This document shows, in pieces, positions 1-7,524 of a stretch of 44,662 bases of DNA. This DNA is from DAOUMU01 sp034409055 (lineage in GTDB: Bacteria > Chloroflexota > Anaerolineae > 4572-78 > J111). The stretch is taken from NCBI GenBank assembly GCA_034409055.1, contig DAOUMU010000311.1:1-44662 (forward strand). The letters run 5' to 3'. The stretch's first letter is position 1. Each line of letters begins with the position of its first letter. Made by a program: the position numbers and the translations under genes. The notes beneath the pieces were generated by a model that worked only from the letters and a program-made list of their open reading frames with translations, was not told the origin of the DNA and made no database searches.

Positions 1-96
1 GGTTGGGGCTGTATTGTCAACAATCTGGTCAAGATTGCTGAAGCCATACTCAAGCCGCGCCGCCGGAAACGACGCTCGGCGGTGGCAGTGGCTTGA
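1..96 (+). CDS. partial C-terminal coding tail, possibly transposase
   Basis: Frame 1 is open from the window edge to a TGA at 94-96 and encodes 31 residues. They begin GWGCIVNNLVKIAEAIL and end in an Arg/Lys-rich tail. A Gly-x-Gly...NNL..IA pattern followed by a basic tail resembles the end of some IS5/ISNCY-type transposases, but this is recognition by eye on a very short piece. The catalytic region lies outside the window. It could also be the end of an unrelated DNA-binding protein. No terminal inverted repeat could be identified in the following 147 bases. Confidence 0.35.
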   Translation, partial: GWGCIVNNLVKIAEAILKPRRRKRRSAVAVA

Positions 97-243
97 ACAG
101 GGTTTCCTGACAGAAACTAGATAGTAACTACGTGTTGCAACAGCCCCAGCAGTAGAACCAAGAAGTAAAGCCTAACCAGGCATTGGGTCTTTTTCCAAGC
201 GTAGTCTTGGACAAATAGGTCCTTAACAATGGGGTGGTACAGA

Positions 244-486
244 CTATGCCTCAAGTGAATCGATGAACTCCTTGGCTGCTTTCAAGCCAACTCCCGTTTC
301 TTCTCTATACAGCTTGATCGCCTCCAATTTTTTACCTCTCCGAACCAACTCTATGATCTCGGGAGATACCTGGTCCGGTTCGTCTTCATATTCCACCCCA
401 AGATTCTCCATCAAGAAGGCAATTTGACGTTCCAACTTTGTCACTCGTTGCCTGAGTTGAAAGAGTTCGTGCTCAACGTACGACAT
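244..486 (-). CDS. small ribosomal protein L7/L12 C-terminal-domain-like protein
   Basis: This 80-residue protein has two parts. Residues about 3-30 are a heptad-rich helix (ELFQLRQRVTKLERQIAFL) likely to form a coiled coil. Residues about 42-78 read PEIIELVRRGKKLEAIKLYREETG-like followed by GLKAAKEFID, the helix-turn-helix pattern of the ribosomal L7/L12 C-terminal domain, which is also found in many small non-ribosomal proteins. It is too short and misses the hinge and N-terminal dimer domain of true L7/L12, so it is not rplL. A strong GGAGG lies just upstream of the ATG at 486, which fixes the start. It stands alone, with hairpin repeats upstream. The role is unknown; protein-protein interaction is the likeliest guess. 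Confidence 0.7.
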   Translation of the reverse strand: MSYVEHELFQLRQRVTKLERQIAFLMENLGVEYEDEPDQVSPEIIELVRRGKKLEAIKLYREETGVGLKAAKEFIDSLEA

Positions 487-709
487 CCATCCCTCCTTTC
501 TTCTTTAAACAGCATTCCTGCTTGCACTGAGACTAAGCCTTTGAGTCCTTTAATAAAGCCATTGCCCGAGGACGGTTATCAATAAATCTGGATAGCTCCT
601 CTGTACCATTGCATCATTGACCTTCCTTTTGCCTGTCCCGGAAATTATACTCTAGCAGGGCCAAAGCAACAACCTCGTTTTAAAAGGGATGGTTAAAGAT
701 GTGTCTCTT

Positions 710-753
710 GTCATTGGTCATTTGTCGTTGGTCATTTGGAAATGACCAACGAC
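710..753. repeat. heptamer-word repeat ending in perfect hairpin
   Basis: Four 7-bp words run in phase from 710 (GTCATTG, GTCATTT, GTCGTTG, GTCATTT). The last two and the following 14 bases form a perfect 14-bp stem (724-737 with 740-753) around a 2-base loop. It is intergenic and belongs to the interspersed heptamer family seen across the window. Confidence 0.8.
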
Positions 754-769
754 CGCCCTCTGCAGAGAA

Positions 770-807
770 ACAAAACCTCCGAGGTTTTTAAAACCCCGGA
801 GGTTTGT
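770..807. repeat. inverted repeat, terminator-like hairpin
   Basis: AAACCTCCG at 773-781 pairs with CGGAGGTTT at 797-805, and the inside (GGTTTT with AAAACC) extends the stem. No clear T-run follows on either strand, so it is more likely an interspersed hairpin element than a simple terminator. Confidence 0.65.
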
Positions 808-835
808 TTAGTTACTGCCCGATGCCACACCTTTG

Positions 836-891
836 GATTTACGATTGGGGGTTGAGCAGTGTTGTTAATCGTCAATCGTAAATCGTAATCA
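836..891. repeat. heptamer words with inverted copy
   Basis: GATTTACGATTG (836-847) is the exact reverse complement of CAATCGTAAATC (873-884). The right arm lies in a run of 7-bp words from 864 (GTTAATC, GTCAATC, GTAAATC, GTAATCA). The element ends just downstream of the tRNA gene. Confidence 0.7.
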
Positions 892-902
892 GGATTTTTT
901 TG

Positions 903-984
903 TGGGGAAGGCGGGATTCGAACCCGCACGCCTTGCGGCACATGATCCTAAGTCATGCTCGTCTGCCAGTTCCGACACTCCCCC
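903..984 (-). tRNA. tRNA-Leu (anticodon UAG)
   Basis: The minus strand folds as a class II tRNA of 82 nt. The acceptor GGGGGAG pairs with CTTCCCC (one G-U pair) and the discriminator is A. The anticodon arm ATGAC-TTAGG-ATCAT places TAG at the anticodon. There is a long variable arm and a canonical T arm (GCGGG-TTCGAAT-CCCGC). CCA is not encoded: the discriminator is followed by CAAA. UAG with a long variable arm indicates leucine, decoding CUA/CUN. Confidence 0.95.
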
Positions 985-1091
985 AGGAAAAAAAGATTTT
1001 GATTTGGTAGGATTCTAGCATTGCTTGCGGATAGAGTCAATTAGTTTTTCCAGGAGGGGGGCAATCCAGATTCGTATCCTCTTCAAATTTG

Positions 1092-1111
1092 TGGGTAGCG
1101 TCAGCTACCCA
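1092..1111. repeat. short hairpin downstream of PHP gene
   Basis: TGGGTAGC (1092-1099) and GCTACCCA (1104-1111) form a perfect 8-bp stem with a GTCA loop, 7 bases beyond the stop of the minus-strand PHP gene. It could end the seven-gene operon, but no T-run follows, so it may be another interspersed hairpin. Confidence 0.5.
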
Positions 1112-1117
1112 TATTTT

Positions 1118-2194
1118 CTATGTTTCATCTCTCACGTAAATGGGATTGGTAAACACCCAACCCCGCTGCCAACCCCAAAAACGACGATAGGCTTCAACCC
1201 GGTATACCCCTGGTTCGGTGGTGTGCCAGGTCAAATGTCGGTCTGTTATTTCAGCGATGCATCGGCCATCTTTCAACAGTCGCAGTTTGGCCGGCTGGGG
1301 GCTGGCGATGTGCAGGGTGACCGGCTGTTGTGGCCAAACCAGGGTATCGCCCATCATGACCTGCTGGTCACCAGAGGTGGCGGTAAAGGTAAACCCGCGT
1401 GACGAGGCCACCAAATCATTACTGACAAAGCAGTGGCCCGTGGTTAAAGCCTCATAAATTTGAGCCCGAGCCCGGTTAACATCGTCGGCCAGAGGTTCAG
1501 CCAGCAAAAGATGGGTGTTTATTGCCCGAAAGAGATATTCGTAAGGATAAATGGTACGGCACAGCGGTCCCAGGGAAAAAGACATAGCGTGGGCATCAGA
1601 GGCTCCGATGCCCACCACCTGCTGGCCGGTGGCCAACAGTTCATCCCATTTGGCCAGCACCTCGGGAAAGGGGCTGCTCAACACCCAGTTGGGTACATAC
1701 GCGCCGATCAGTCCTCGCCACAACGTGCGCAATCGCCACTTGACATCGGTCATGGCATTCCATATCTCGATGCCGGTAAAGCCGGAAACATCCCAATGCA
1801 GCCAGGGGTAGGTCTTACTGGCCTGGTCATAACCGGGACGCTCCAGGGGATGGGCCAAAAAACAGACCCCCCCCCGCTCGACGACGGTATCGATTAATCG
1901 CTGAGGATTAGCCACCACGCTTTGCAAGTTATCGGTCACGAAGTAACAAAGCAGATGGCTATGCTCTGGCTCAAGATTTTTATCGTTGACCTCTTGCCCC
2001 ATCAGCCGCAAAACGCGGTGGCCCGTGCCGGGGTCATGATACCAACCATCAATACCATCCAGACTAATATTATGGTCGGTGTAAATGATAAAGTCGAGAC
2101 CGGCCCGGGCGGCGGCTGAGGCGACTTCGTCGTGTGTCCCGGTCCCATCGGAGATGGTGGTGTGTAGATGCAGATTCCCGACAATTTCTGGCAT
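1118..2194 (-). CDS. PHP-domain metal-dependent hydrolase (CehA-like)
   Basis: This 358-residue protein opens with the PHP signature: NLHLHTTISDGTGTHDE at about 7-23, TDHN at about 39-42, a central AHPLE and a later GASDAH. These His/Asp motifs bind a di- or trinuclear metal centre in PHP phosphoesterases and in CehA/McbA-type hydrolases. A C-terminal segment of roughly 90 residues is predicted to be beta-rich, as in CehA-like proteins. No signal peptide is seen, so it is probably cytoplasmic. It is the last gene of the operon, 49 bases after the dehydrogenase-like gene. The substrate cannot be read from the sequence; context suggests a product of the imported nucleoside-type compound. Confidence 0.8.
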   Translation of the reverse strand: MPEIVGNLHLHTTISDGTGTHDEVASAAARAGLDFIIYTDHNISLDGIDGWYHDPGTGHRVLRLMGQEVNDKNLEPEHSHLLCYFVTDNLQSVVANPQRLIDTVVERGGVCFLAHPLERPGYDQASKTYPWLHWDVSGFTGIEIWNAMTDVKWRLRTLWRGLIGAYVPNWVLSSPFPEVLAKWDELLATGQQVVGIGASDAHAMSFSLGPLCRTIYPYEYLFRAINTHLLLAEPLADDVNRARAQIYEALTTGHCFVSNDLVASSRGFTFTATSGDQQVMMGDTLVWPQQPVTLHIASPQPAKLRLLKDGRCIAEITDRHLTWHTTEPGVYRVEAYRRFWGWQRGWVFTNPIYVRDET

Positions 2195-2243
2195 AATCTA
2201 TCAGCCCGATCCTGGTCTAAAACTTGAATTTTCAGACACCCTC

Positions 2244-3260
2244 TTAAACCACGCGATACTGTAGCGGTTGACCATTGATATGATTAATGATATTGGTGTA
2301 ATCTCCCTTCCGCTCTTGAGCAGCCGCAGCCGTGGTCCCGGCTGCGGTATGGGGGGTCAGGAGAACGTTGTAGCCGGTCTTGGCTAGAGCAATCAGGGGA
2401 TTATCGGCCTTAATCGGCTCCCACTCAAAGGTATCCAGGGCCGCCCCGGCCAACCGGCCAGATTTTACGGCTGCGGCCAGGGCAGACTCATCGATCACCC
2501 TGCCGCTGCCGCAACTGACCAGATAGGCCCCTTCTTTCATCTTGGCCAAATAGTCCCCATTGATCATTAAGTCGGTATGCTTGAAATAGGGCAACAGATT
2601 AACCAGGTAATCACTCTGGCTAAAAAGCGTCTCGACCTCCACGTAGGTCAAACCCAGTTTCGTCTCCACCGTCTCTGGCAAACGGCGGCGCTTGTTATAA
2701 AGCAAAGCGCATCCCCAACCGCTAAGCCGGTGGGCCAGTTCGGCCCCAATCTCGCCAAAACCAATAATACCGACAGTCTTTTGCCACAAGCCTTCTATCT
2801 GCTGGCGATTGGACCAGTTATAAGCGAAGGTATCTTCGTCCGTGCGTTTACTCGGCCCCCACCCGGTACTGGCCAGGGCGATGGCTTCAACCTCGCCTAA
2901 CCTTTTGCCGAGCGCCAGCATTTGCAACATCACGTGCTCGGCGACCCGAATAACACTACCGACCGGCCAGTAACAGACCACCACCCCGGCTGCCTTAGCG
3001 GCCCGGCTATCGATATCATAAGTGAGCGAGCCCAGACGCAAGATTAATTTTAGATGGGGCGCAGCCTGAATCATGTCAGCATCAATCATTCCGGTCCGCT
3101 CGGAGATAAAATATTCGGCTTCAGCCAGATAGGGCCACACCGTTTCCCGGCCTGCCTGACGAAGCATGATGATCTCCAAGTTATCCGGGGCCGCGTCAAG
3201 AGCAGCCTGCTGGTGGCGCCGGCCTCGTTCTGTGGTAAAAATGGTTTTGTGGCGGGACAT
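2244..3260 (-). CDS. D-2-hydroxyacid dehydrogenase-like NAD-binding protein
   Basis: The 338-residue protein has the two-domain layout of the D-isomer-specific 2-hydroxyacid dehydrogenase family (PGDH/glyoxylate reductase type). The Rossmann motif GFGEIG is at 167-172, preceded by VGII. Of the family's Arg-Glu-His triad, Glu (FEWEP, about 279) and His (TPHTAAG, about 304) are kept. At the usual Arg of the NxxRGxxVDE block the protein reads VSCGSGRVIDE, so Ser252 stands where Arg is expected and an Arg lies two positions later. Activity may therefore differ from classical family members. It starts 6 bases after the cyclodeaminase-like stop and is certainly co-transcribed. The substrate is unknown. 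Confidence 0.8.
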   Translation of the reverse strand: MSRHKTIFTTERGRRHQQAALDAAPDNLEIIMLRQAGRETVWPYLAEAEYFISERTGMIDADMIQAAPHLKLILRLGSLTYDIDSRAAKAAGVVVCYWPVGSVIRVAEHVMLQMLALGKRLGEVEAIALASTGWGPSKRTDEDTFAYNWSNRQQIEGLWQKTVGIIGFGEIGAELAHRLSGWGCALLYNKRRRLPETVETKLGLTYVEVETLFSQSDYLVNLLPYFKHTDLMINGDYLAKMKEGAYLVSCGSGRVIDESALAAAVKSGRLAGAALDTFEWEPIKADNPLIALAKTGYNVLLTPHTAAGTTAAAAQERKGDYTNIINHINGQPLQYRVV

Positions 3261-3266
3261 TTGATT

Positions 3267-3857
3267 CTACTGCTTCTCTCGAATTCGGCTGACCGGGGTC
3301 AGTTGCTGGATCCGCTTTTCCAGTTCACTCAGAATCGGCTCATACTCTTTCAGTAAAACAGGATCAGGCCAGAGGCGGAGGTTACTATCCAGCAACAGCA
3401 GGGCGGTACGCGCTGTACCGGCTAACAAACTAATGGCCATTTCTAAATCATCCTGCTCCCACTCAAAAACCAATGATCGAAAATCTTGCAGTACGGTCGC
3501 GGCTTCGATAGATAAACGGCTTATCTCAATCGGACTCTCACACAAAAGCTGCTGATTTGTGGGCGCCTCACCGACCTCATCACGCAAGGCTACATATTGG
3601 GCCACAGCGTCCGCATCCTGATCGCACCATTCGATCAGTGTATTTTTAATGTGGACCATCTGTTCGATGCGGGCGGTTACGTCCTGCCAATCTAACTTGT
3701 CAACCTGGTTGTCCAGACTGATTTGCATACAGGCTTCGCCCAAAGCGGCTGCCTGGGCTGCCGAAGCAGCGATTACTGCGCCAGACATGGCGTGATGCTG
3801 GTCACTGACCTCGACCACAAATTGACGGATAGTTTTTTCTGTTACACGTTGTTCCAT
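3267..3857 (-). CDS. cyclodeaminase/cyclohydrolase (FTCD_C)-like protein
   Basis: This 196-residue all-helical protein matches the size of the FTCD_C family (formimino-tetrahydrofolate cyclodeaminase, methenyl-THF cyclohydrolase). The N-terminal block HHAMSGAVIAASAAQAAALGE at about 22-42 corresponds to the family's glycine-rich PxGGGSvAA loop and following Ala-rich helix, though the GGG is reduced to SGA. Other family members process formimino or methenyl groups on folate in histidine and purine breakdown. It lies between the transporter ATPase (17 bases upstream) and the dehydrogenase-like gene (6 bases downstream). The loss of the glycine run leaves activity uncertain. Family assignment is moderate. 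Confidence 0.6.
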   Translation of the reverse strand: MEQRVTEKTIRQFVVEVSDQHHAMSGAVIAASAAQAAALGEACMQISLDNQVDKLDWQDVTARIEQMVHIKNTLIEWCDQDADAVAQYVALRDEVGEAPTNQQLLCESPIEISRLSIEAATVLQDFRSLVFEWEQDDLEMAISLLAGTARTALLLLDSNLRLWPDPVLLKEYEPILSELEKRIQQLTPVSRIREKQ

Positions 3858-3874
3858 TTTTTATCACCTGCCTA

Positions 3875-5428
3875 TTATTTCGTAAAACGTGAAACGTAAA
3901 TTGATTCCTGAACTGTTCGATGGGTACCGGCCATCATCAGACCCAATTCTTCTGGTGTAACCTGATCGGGACGCACAATACCCATAATTTCACCCCGATG
4001 GATCACGGCAATACGATCACTGAGATTGAAAATCTCCTCAAGCTCGGTCGAAATATAAAGCACGGCCGCTCCCCGGGAGCGCTGTTCCAACACTTGATTT
4101 CGCACAAATTCTGTCGCCCCCACGTCCAGACCTCGCGTGGGTTGGGCAGCCACGATCAAGTCCGGCTCCTCTGATAGCTCACGGGCCACAACCACCTTTT
4201 GCTGATTGCCCCCGGATAGGGTTTTGGCTTCAACCTCGGCGTTGGGCGTACGGATATCAAAACGATTAATCAGCCGTTTAGCATGCTCGCCAATTGAGCC
4301 AGACCGCAGAAAGCCACGCACAGAAAAGGGTGGGCGGCGAAAGCTCTTGACAATAAAATTTTCGCTTAACTTGAAGCCAAGCACCAAACCTTCTCGTTGC
4401 CGGTCTTCCGGGATATAGGCTATGTTGAAACGGAGCAACTCCCCGGCTCCCAACCGGGTTGTATCGCGACCATTAATGGCAATTATACCACGCTGGGGCT
4501 GACGCAGTCCAGCAATCGCTTCGGCCAATTCCCTTTGCCCGTTGCCATCCACCCCGGCCAGACCGACCACTTCTCCCCGATGTACTTGCAGGGACAGGTT
4601 ACGGACCGCCGGTAAATGACGGTCATCATTGACGACCAAATCTTTGATATCCAGCACCACCTGACCTGGCTCAACCGGCGGTTTCTCAAGGCGGAACAGC
4701 ACTTCACGCCCGACCATCAGCCTGGCCAGCTCGGCCTTATTGGTATCGGCGGTATTGACCGTCTGTACAGCCACCCCGTCCCGCAGGACCGTCACCCGGT
4801 CACTGATCTCCATAACCTCATCCAATTTATGAGAGATAAAAATGATCGAGTTGTCATCACTGACCAGGCGACGCATGATTTCAAATAGCCCCTCAATCTC
4901 CTGGGGGGTCAAGACGGCGGTCGGCTCATCCAAAATGAGTAATTTAGCGCCCCGGTAAAGGGCCTTGATGATCTCCACCCGCTGCTCGATCCCCACCGAC
5001 AAATTCCAAATCAGGGCATTGGGATCAACCTCAAGCCCGTAGGCCTCGGAAATCTCTAAAATTCTGGCTCTGGCTGCCTGGTGGTTGAGCAATATCCTTT
5101 TATCGCCGGGTAAACCCAGCATCACATTTTCTGTCACCGACAGGGGGGGAACCAGCATAAAGTGCTGATGAACCATGCCAATGCCTTTGGCAATGGCGTC
5201 ATCGGGTGAGTGAATGGTGATGGGCTGGTCGTTCAGATAAATCTGGCCACTATCCGGCTGGTAGAGACCATACAAAACATTCATCAGGGTCGACTTGCCC
5301 GCTCCGTTTTCACCCAGCAGGGCATGGATTTCGCCGTGCCGCACATCCAAATTCACCCGGTCGTTGGCCACGACGCCGGGGAAAGTTTTAGTAATGTTTT
5401 CCATACGGAGAAAAGTTGTGGCGGCCAT
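3875..5428 (-). CDS. BMP-type nucleoside ABC transporter ATPase (double domain)
   Basis: The 517-residue protein contains two fused ABC domains, as in the simple-sugar/nucleoside importers (YufO, RbsA layout). Domain 1 has Walker A GENGAGKST, signature LSVGIEQR and Walker B LLILDEPTA. Domain 2 has the degenerate GVDGNGQRE P-loop, signature LSGGNQQK and LIVAAQPTRGLD, the usual non-catalytic half in this family. It energises the two permeases encoded upstream. The last residues (YVSRFTK) are encoded by an in-phase heptamer repeat at 3882-3902, so the C-terminus has been altered by a repeat. The gene starts 34 bases after the second permease. Confidence 0.92.
   Translation of the reverse strand: MAATTFLRMENITKTFPGVVANDRVNLDVRHGEIHALLGENGAGKSTLMNVLYGLYQPDSGQIYLNDQPITIHSPDDAIAKGIGMVHQHFMLVPPLSVTENVMLGLPGDKRILLNHQAARARILEISEAYGLEVDPNALIWNLSVGIEQRVEIIKALYRGAKLLILDEPTAVLTPQEIEGLFEIMRRLVSDDNSIIFISHKLDEVMEISDRVTVLRDGVAVQTVNTADTNKAELARLMVGREVLFRLEKPPVEPGQVVLDIKDLVVNDDRHLPAVRNLSLQVHRGEVVGLAGVDGNGQRELAEAIAGLRQPQRGIIAINGRDTTRLGAGELLRFNIAYIPEDRQREGLVLGFKLSENFIVKSFRRPPFSVRGFLRSGSIGEHAKRLINRFDIRTPNAEVEAKTLSGGNQQKVVVARELSEEPDLIVAAQPTRGLDVGATEFVRNQVLEQRSRGAAVLYISTELEEIFNLSDRIAVIHRGEIMGIVRPDQVTPEELGLMMAGTHRTVQESIYVSRFTK
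3882..3902. repeat. three heptamer words at 3' end of ATPase gene
   Basis: GTAAAAC, GTGAAAC and GTAAATT run in phase. The same first two words occur at 28484 inside a glycosyltransferase gene, and GTAAAAC recurs at 13587 in the pstS leader. They encode the C-terminal VSRFTK of the ATPase. Confidence 0.7.
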
Positions 5429-5462
5429 ATGGTTATCAGCTCAGCTCATTTAAATATACTCT

Positions 5463-6419
5463 CTACGCTTCTTCGCGACGATAGGGAATAGCGGCCGCAG
5501 CCGGCCAGTGCATTCTACCGATGAAGAAAAGGGCGACCAGGGTCACCACATAAGGTAGCATTACCGGAAACTGGTAGGCAATCTCTTCGATGCCCAACAT
5601 GTTATAGAAGGGCGCTAAAATACCGGCTTGAATCCGGAGTTGGAACGCATCGGCAAAGCCAAACAATAACGAAGCCAGCATCGTGCCAACAGCGGTCCAT
5701 TTACCAAAAACAATGGCCGAAAAGGCTATAAAGCCCCGGCCAGCGGTCATGTTCTCAATAAAAGTCGTGTTATGTCCAATAGATAGCACGACCCCTCCGG
5801 CTCCGGCCATCGCCCCACCCCAGACCAGGGCCAGGTAGCGGACCAAGATCACTTTTACCCCCAGGGTATCGGCGGCCCGGGGATGTTCCCCAACGGCTCG
5901 GACCGATAGACCCCAGGTGGTGTGGTAGAGCACAAAATGGGCCACGGGCACCAGCAAGAAGGCAATGTAAACTAAAGGTAAATGGTTAAACAATAACGGT
6001 CCCACAAAAGGGATATCACTCAAAAGCGGGATCTTCCAGACTTGAAAAGAAGCCGCACTGAGACTACCGCTATGAGCCGCTTTCAACAATCTGAAGACCA
6101 CGCCGGTTAAACCAATCATCATCAGGTTAATGGCCACGGCCGTCACAATCTGGTCGGCGCCCAAGGTAACGGTGACATAGGCAAAGAGCAAGGCCACAAT
6201 GGCTCCGGCCAACATGGCCGTCAGTAAGCCCAGCCAGGGACTACCGGTAGAAAAAGAAACCATAAAGCCGATCAAAGCTCCCAGCAGCATTTTGCCTTCT
6301 AAGGAAATGTTGATCACCCCGGCCCGCTCGTTAAACAAGCCCCCAATAGCCGCAAAAAGCAGCGGCGTACTGAGACGAATCGTGGCGTGGAGTAATCCGG
6401 CAATTGCTTCTATGTCCAT
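5463..6419 (-). CDS. ABC transporter permease (YufQ-like)
   Basis: The 318-residue polytopic protein belongs to the BPD_transp_2 family. It has about eight to nine hydrophobic segments, starting TIRLSTPLLFAAIGGLFNERAG near residue 14, a typical N-terminus for the shorter permease of BMP-type nucleoside importers. GxHPRAADTLG-like residues near 180 form the cytoplasmic coupling loop that contacts the ATPase. It pairs with the longer permease encoded just upstream (14-base gap). Location is the inner membrane. Confidence 0.9.
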   Translation of the reverse strand: MDIEAIAGLLHATIRLSTPLLFAAIGGLFNERAGVINISLEGKMLLGALIGFMVSFSTGSPWLGLLTAMLAGAIVALLFAYVTVTLGADQIVTAVAINLMMIGLTGVVFRLLKAAHSGSLSAASFQVWKIPLLSDIPFVGPLLFNHLPLVYIAFLLVPVAHFVLYHTTWGLSVRAVGEHPRAADTLGVKVILVRYLALVWGGAMAGAGGVVLSIGHNTTFIENMTAGRGFIAFSAIVFGKWTAVGTMLASLLFGFADAFQLRIQAGILAPFYNMLGIEEIAYQFPVMLPYVVTLVALFFIGRMHWPAAAAIPYRREEA

Positions 6420-6433
6420 AAGGGTTCTTCCCT

Positions 6434-7516
6434 TTATAATTTCCAGGCATCCAACCAGCGCCGAATCCTATTATTAGCACTGGAACCAGCGATTAAGAAG
6501 ATAATGGCCAAACCCTGCAGGATATAAACGACCACCACGTCCACTCTGACCGCTGTTTGCATCGAGTTGGCCCCATTACGCAAGGCCCCAAAAAAGAGGG
6601 CGGCGATCAGGGTGCCAATCGGGTTTAGTCGTCCCACCAAGGCCACGGCAATAGCATCAAAGCCCCAGCCGGGTGAAAAATTGTCAATCAACCGGTATTG
6701 TACGCCCAGCAACTCTACAGAGCCGGCCAATCCGGCCAAACCGCCACTGAGGGCCATGGTCAAAGCCATAATGGTGGTTGTTTTAATACCGGCGTAGCGG
6801 GCTGCATCTCTATTTGTACCGACCATGCGGATGCGATAGCCAAGGGTGGTATGAAAAAGCAGGATGTAAATCACAACCACACAAATCAAAGCCAGGAAAA
6901 AGCCAGCGTGCAACCGTGTCCCGGTCCAGATAATGGGTAATCTGGCCGACTCGGCGACAGGCAGGGTTTGGGTATTCCAACCCTCCTCTTTCAGGGGGCC
7001 GTGAACAAAGTAACTGACCGTAAAGATGGCAATATAATTCATTAAAATCGTTACGATGATCTCATTCATATCCCGGGTAGCCTTGAGATAACCCGGAATG
7101 GCCCCCCAGATCATCCCACCCAATATACCTAACAGTAGGGCCACGATCAGATGCCAGGGATAGGGCAGAACCAGGACCGTTCCGGCCCACACGGCAAAGA
7201 GCGCCCCAAAGTAAAGCTGCCCTTCGGCACCAATGTTAAACACGCCTCCGCGATAAGCCAGGGTAACAGCCAATCCAGCAAAGATAAGTGGAATGGATTT
7301 TATAATGGTCGTGGTGACCAGTCGCTGCGTACCAAAGGCTCCTTTAACCAGGGCCGTATAGGCCTCAATTGGATTAATCTTGAGAATCAACAAAAAAATA
7401 CTACCGGCCAAGAAAGAGGCCAGAATGGCCACAATCGGTAGGGCAATATTCAACAGCCAGTTATAGTTGGTGGTGCCGGGCACCACGCTTTCTTTGGTCT
7501 GGGTTACAGTGGCCAC
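6434..7516 (-). CDS. ABC transporter permease (YufP-like)
   Basis: The 360-residue polytopic protein is the larger permease of the BMP-type nucleoside importer pair. A hydrophobic helix lies at about 22-45, followed by AYRGGVFNIGAEGQLYFGA at about 88-106, a hallmark of this subfamily. GTNRDAARYAGIK near 233 is the coupling loop. It begins 8 bases after the lipoprotein stop. Together with the shorter permease it would form the translocation pore. Confidence 0.9.
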   Translation of the reverse strand: MATVTQTKESVVPGTTNYNWLLNIALPIVAILASFLAGSIFLLILKINPIEAYTALVKGAFGTQRLVTTTIIKSIPLIFAGLAVTLAYRGGVFNIGAEGQLYFGALFAVWAGTVLVLPYPWHLIVALLLGILGGMIWGAIPGYLKATRDMNEIIVTILMNYIAIFTVSYFVHGPLKEEGWNTQTLPVAESARLPIIWTGTRLHAGFFLALICVVVIYILLFHTTLGYRIRMVGTNRDAARYAGIKTTTIMALTMALSGGLAGLAGSVELLGVQYRLIDNFSPGWGFDAIAVALVGRLNPIGTLIAALFFGALRNGANSMQTAVRVDVVVVYILQGLAIIFLIAGSSANNRIRRWLDAWKL

Positions 7517-7524
7517 AAACTCCT

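Noticed and set aside
732..941. 69-residue minus-strand frame across the tRNA gene
   Set aside because: It reads through the tRNA and hairpin repeats; the RNA assignment is certain.
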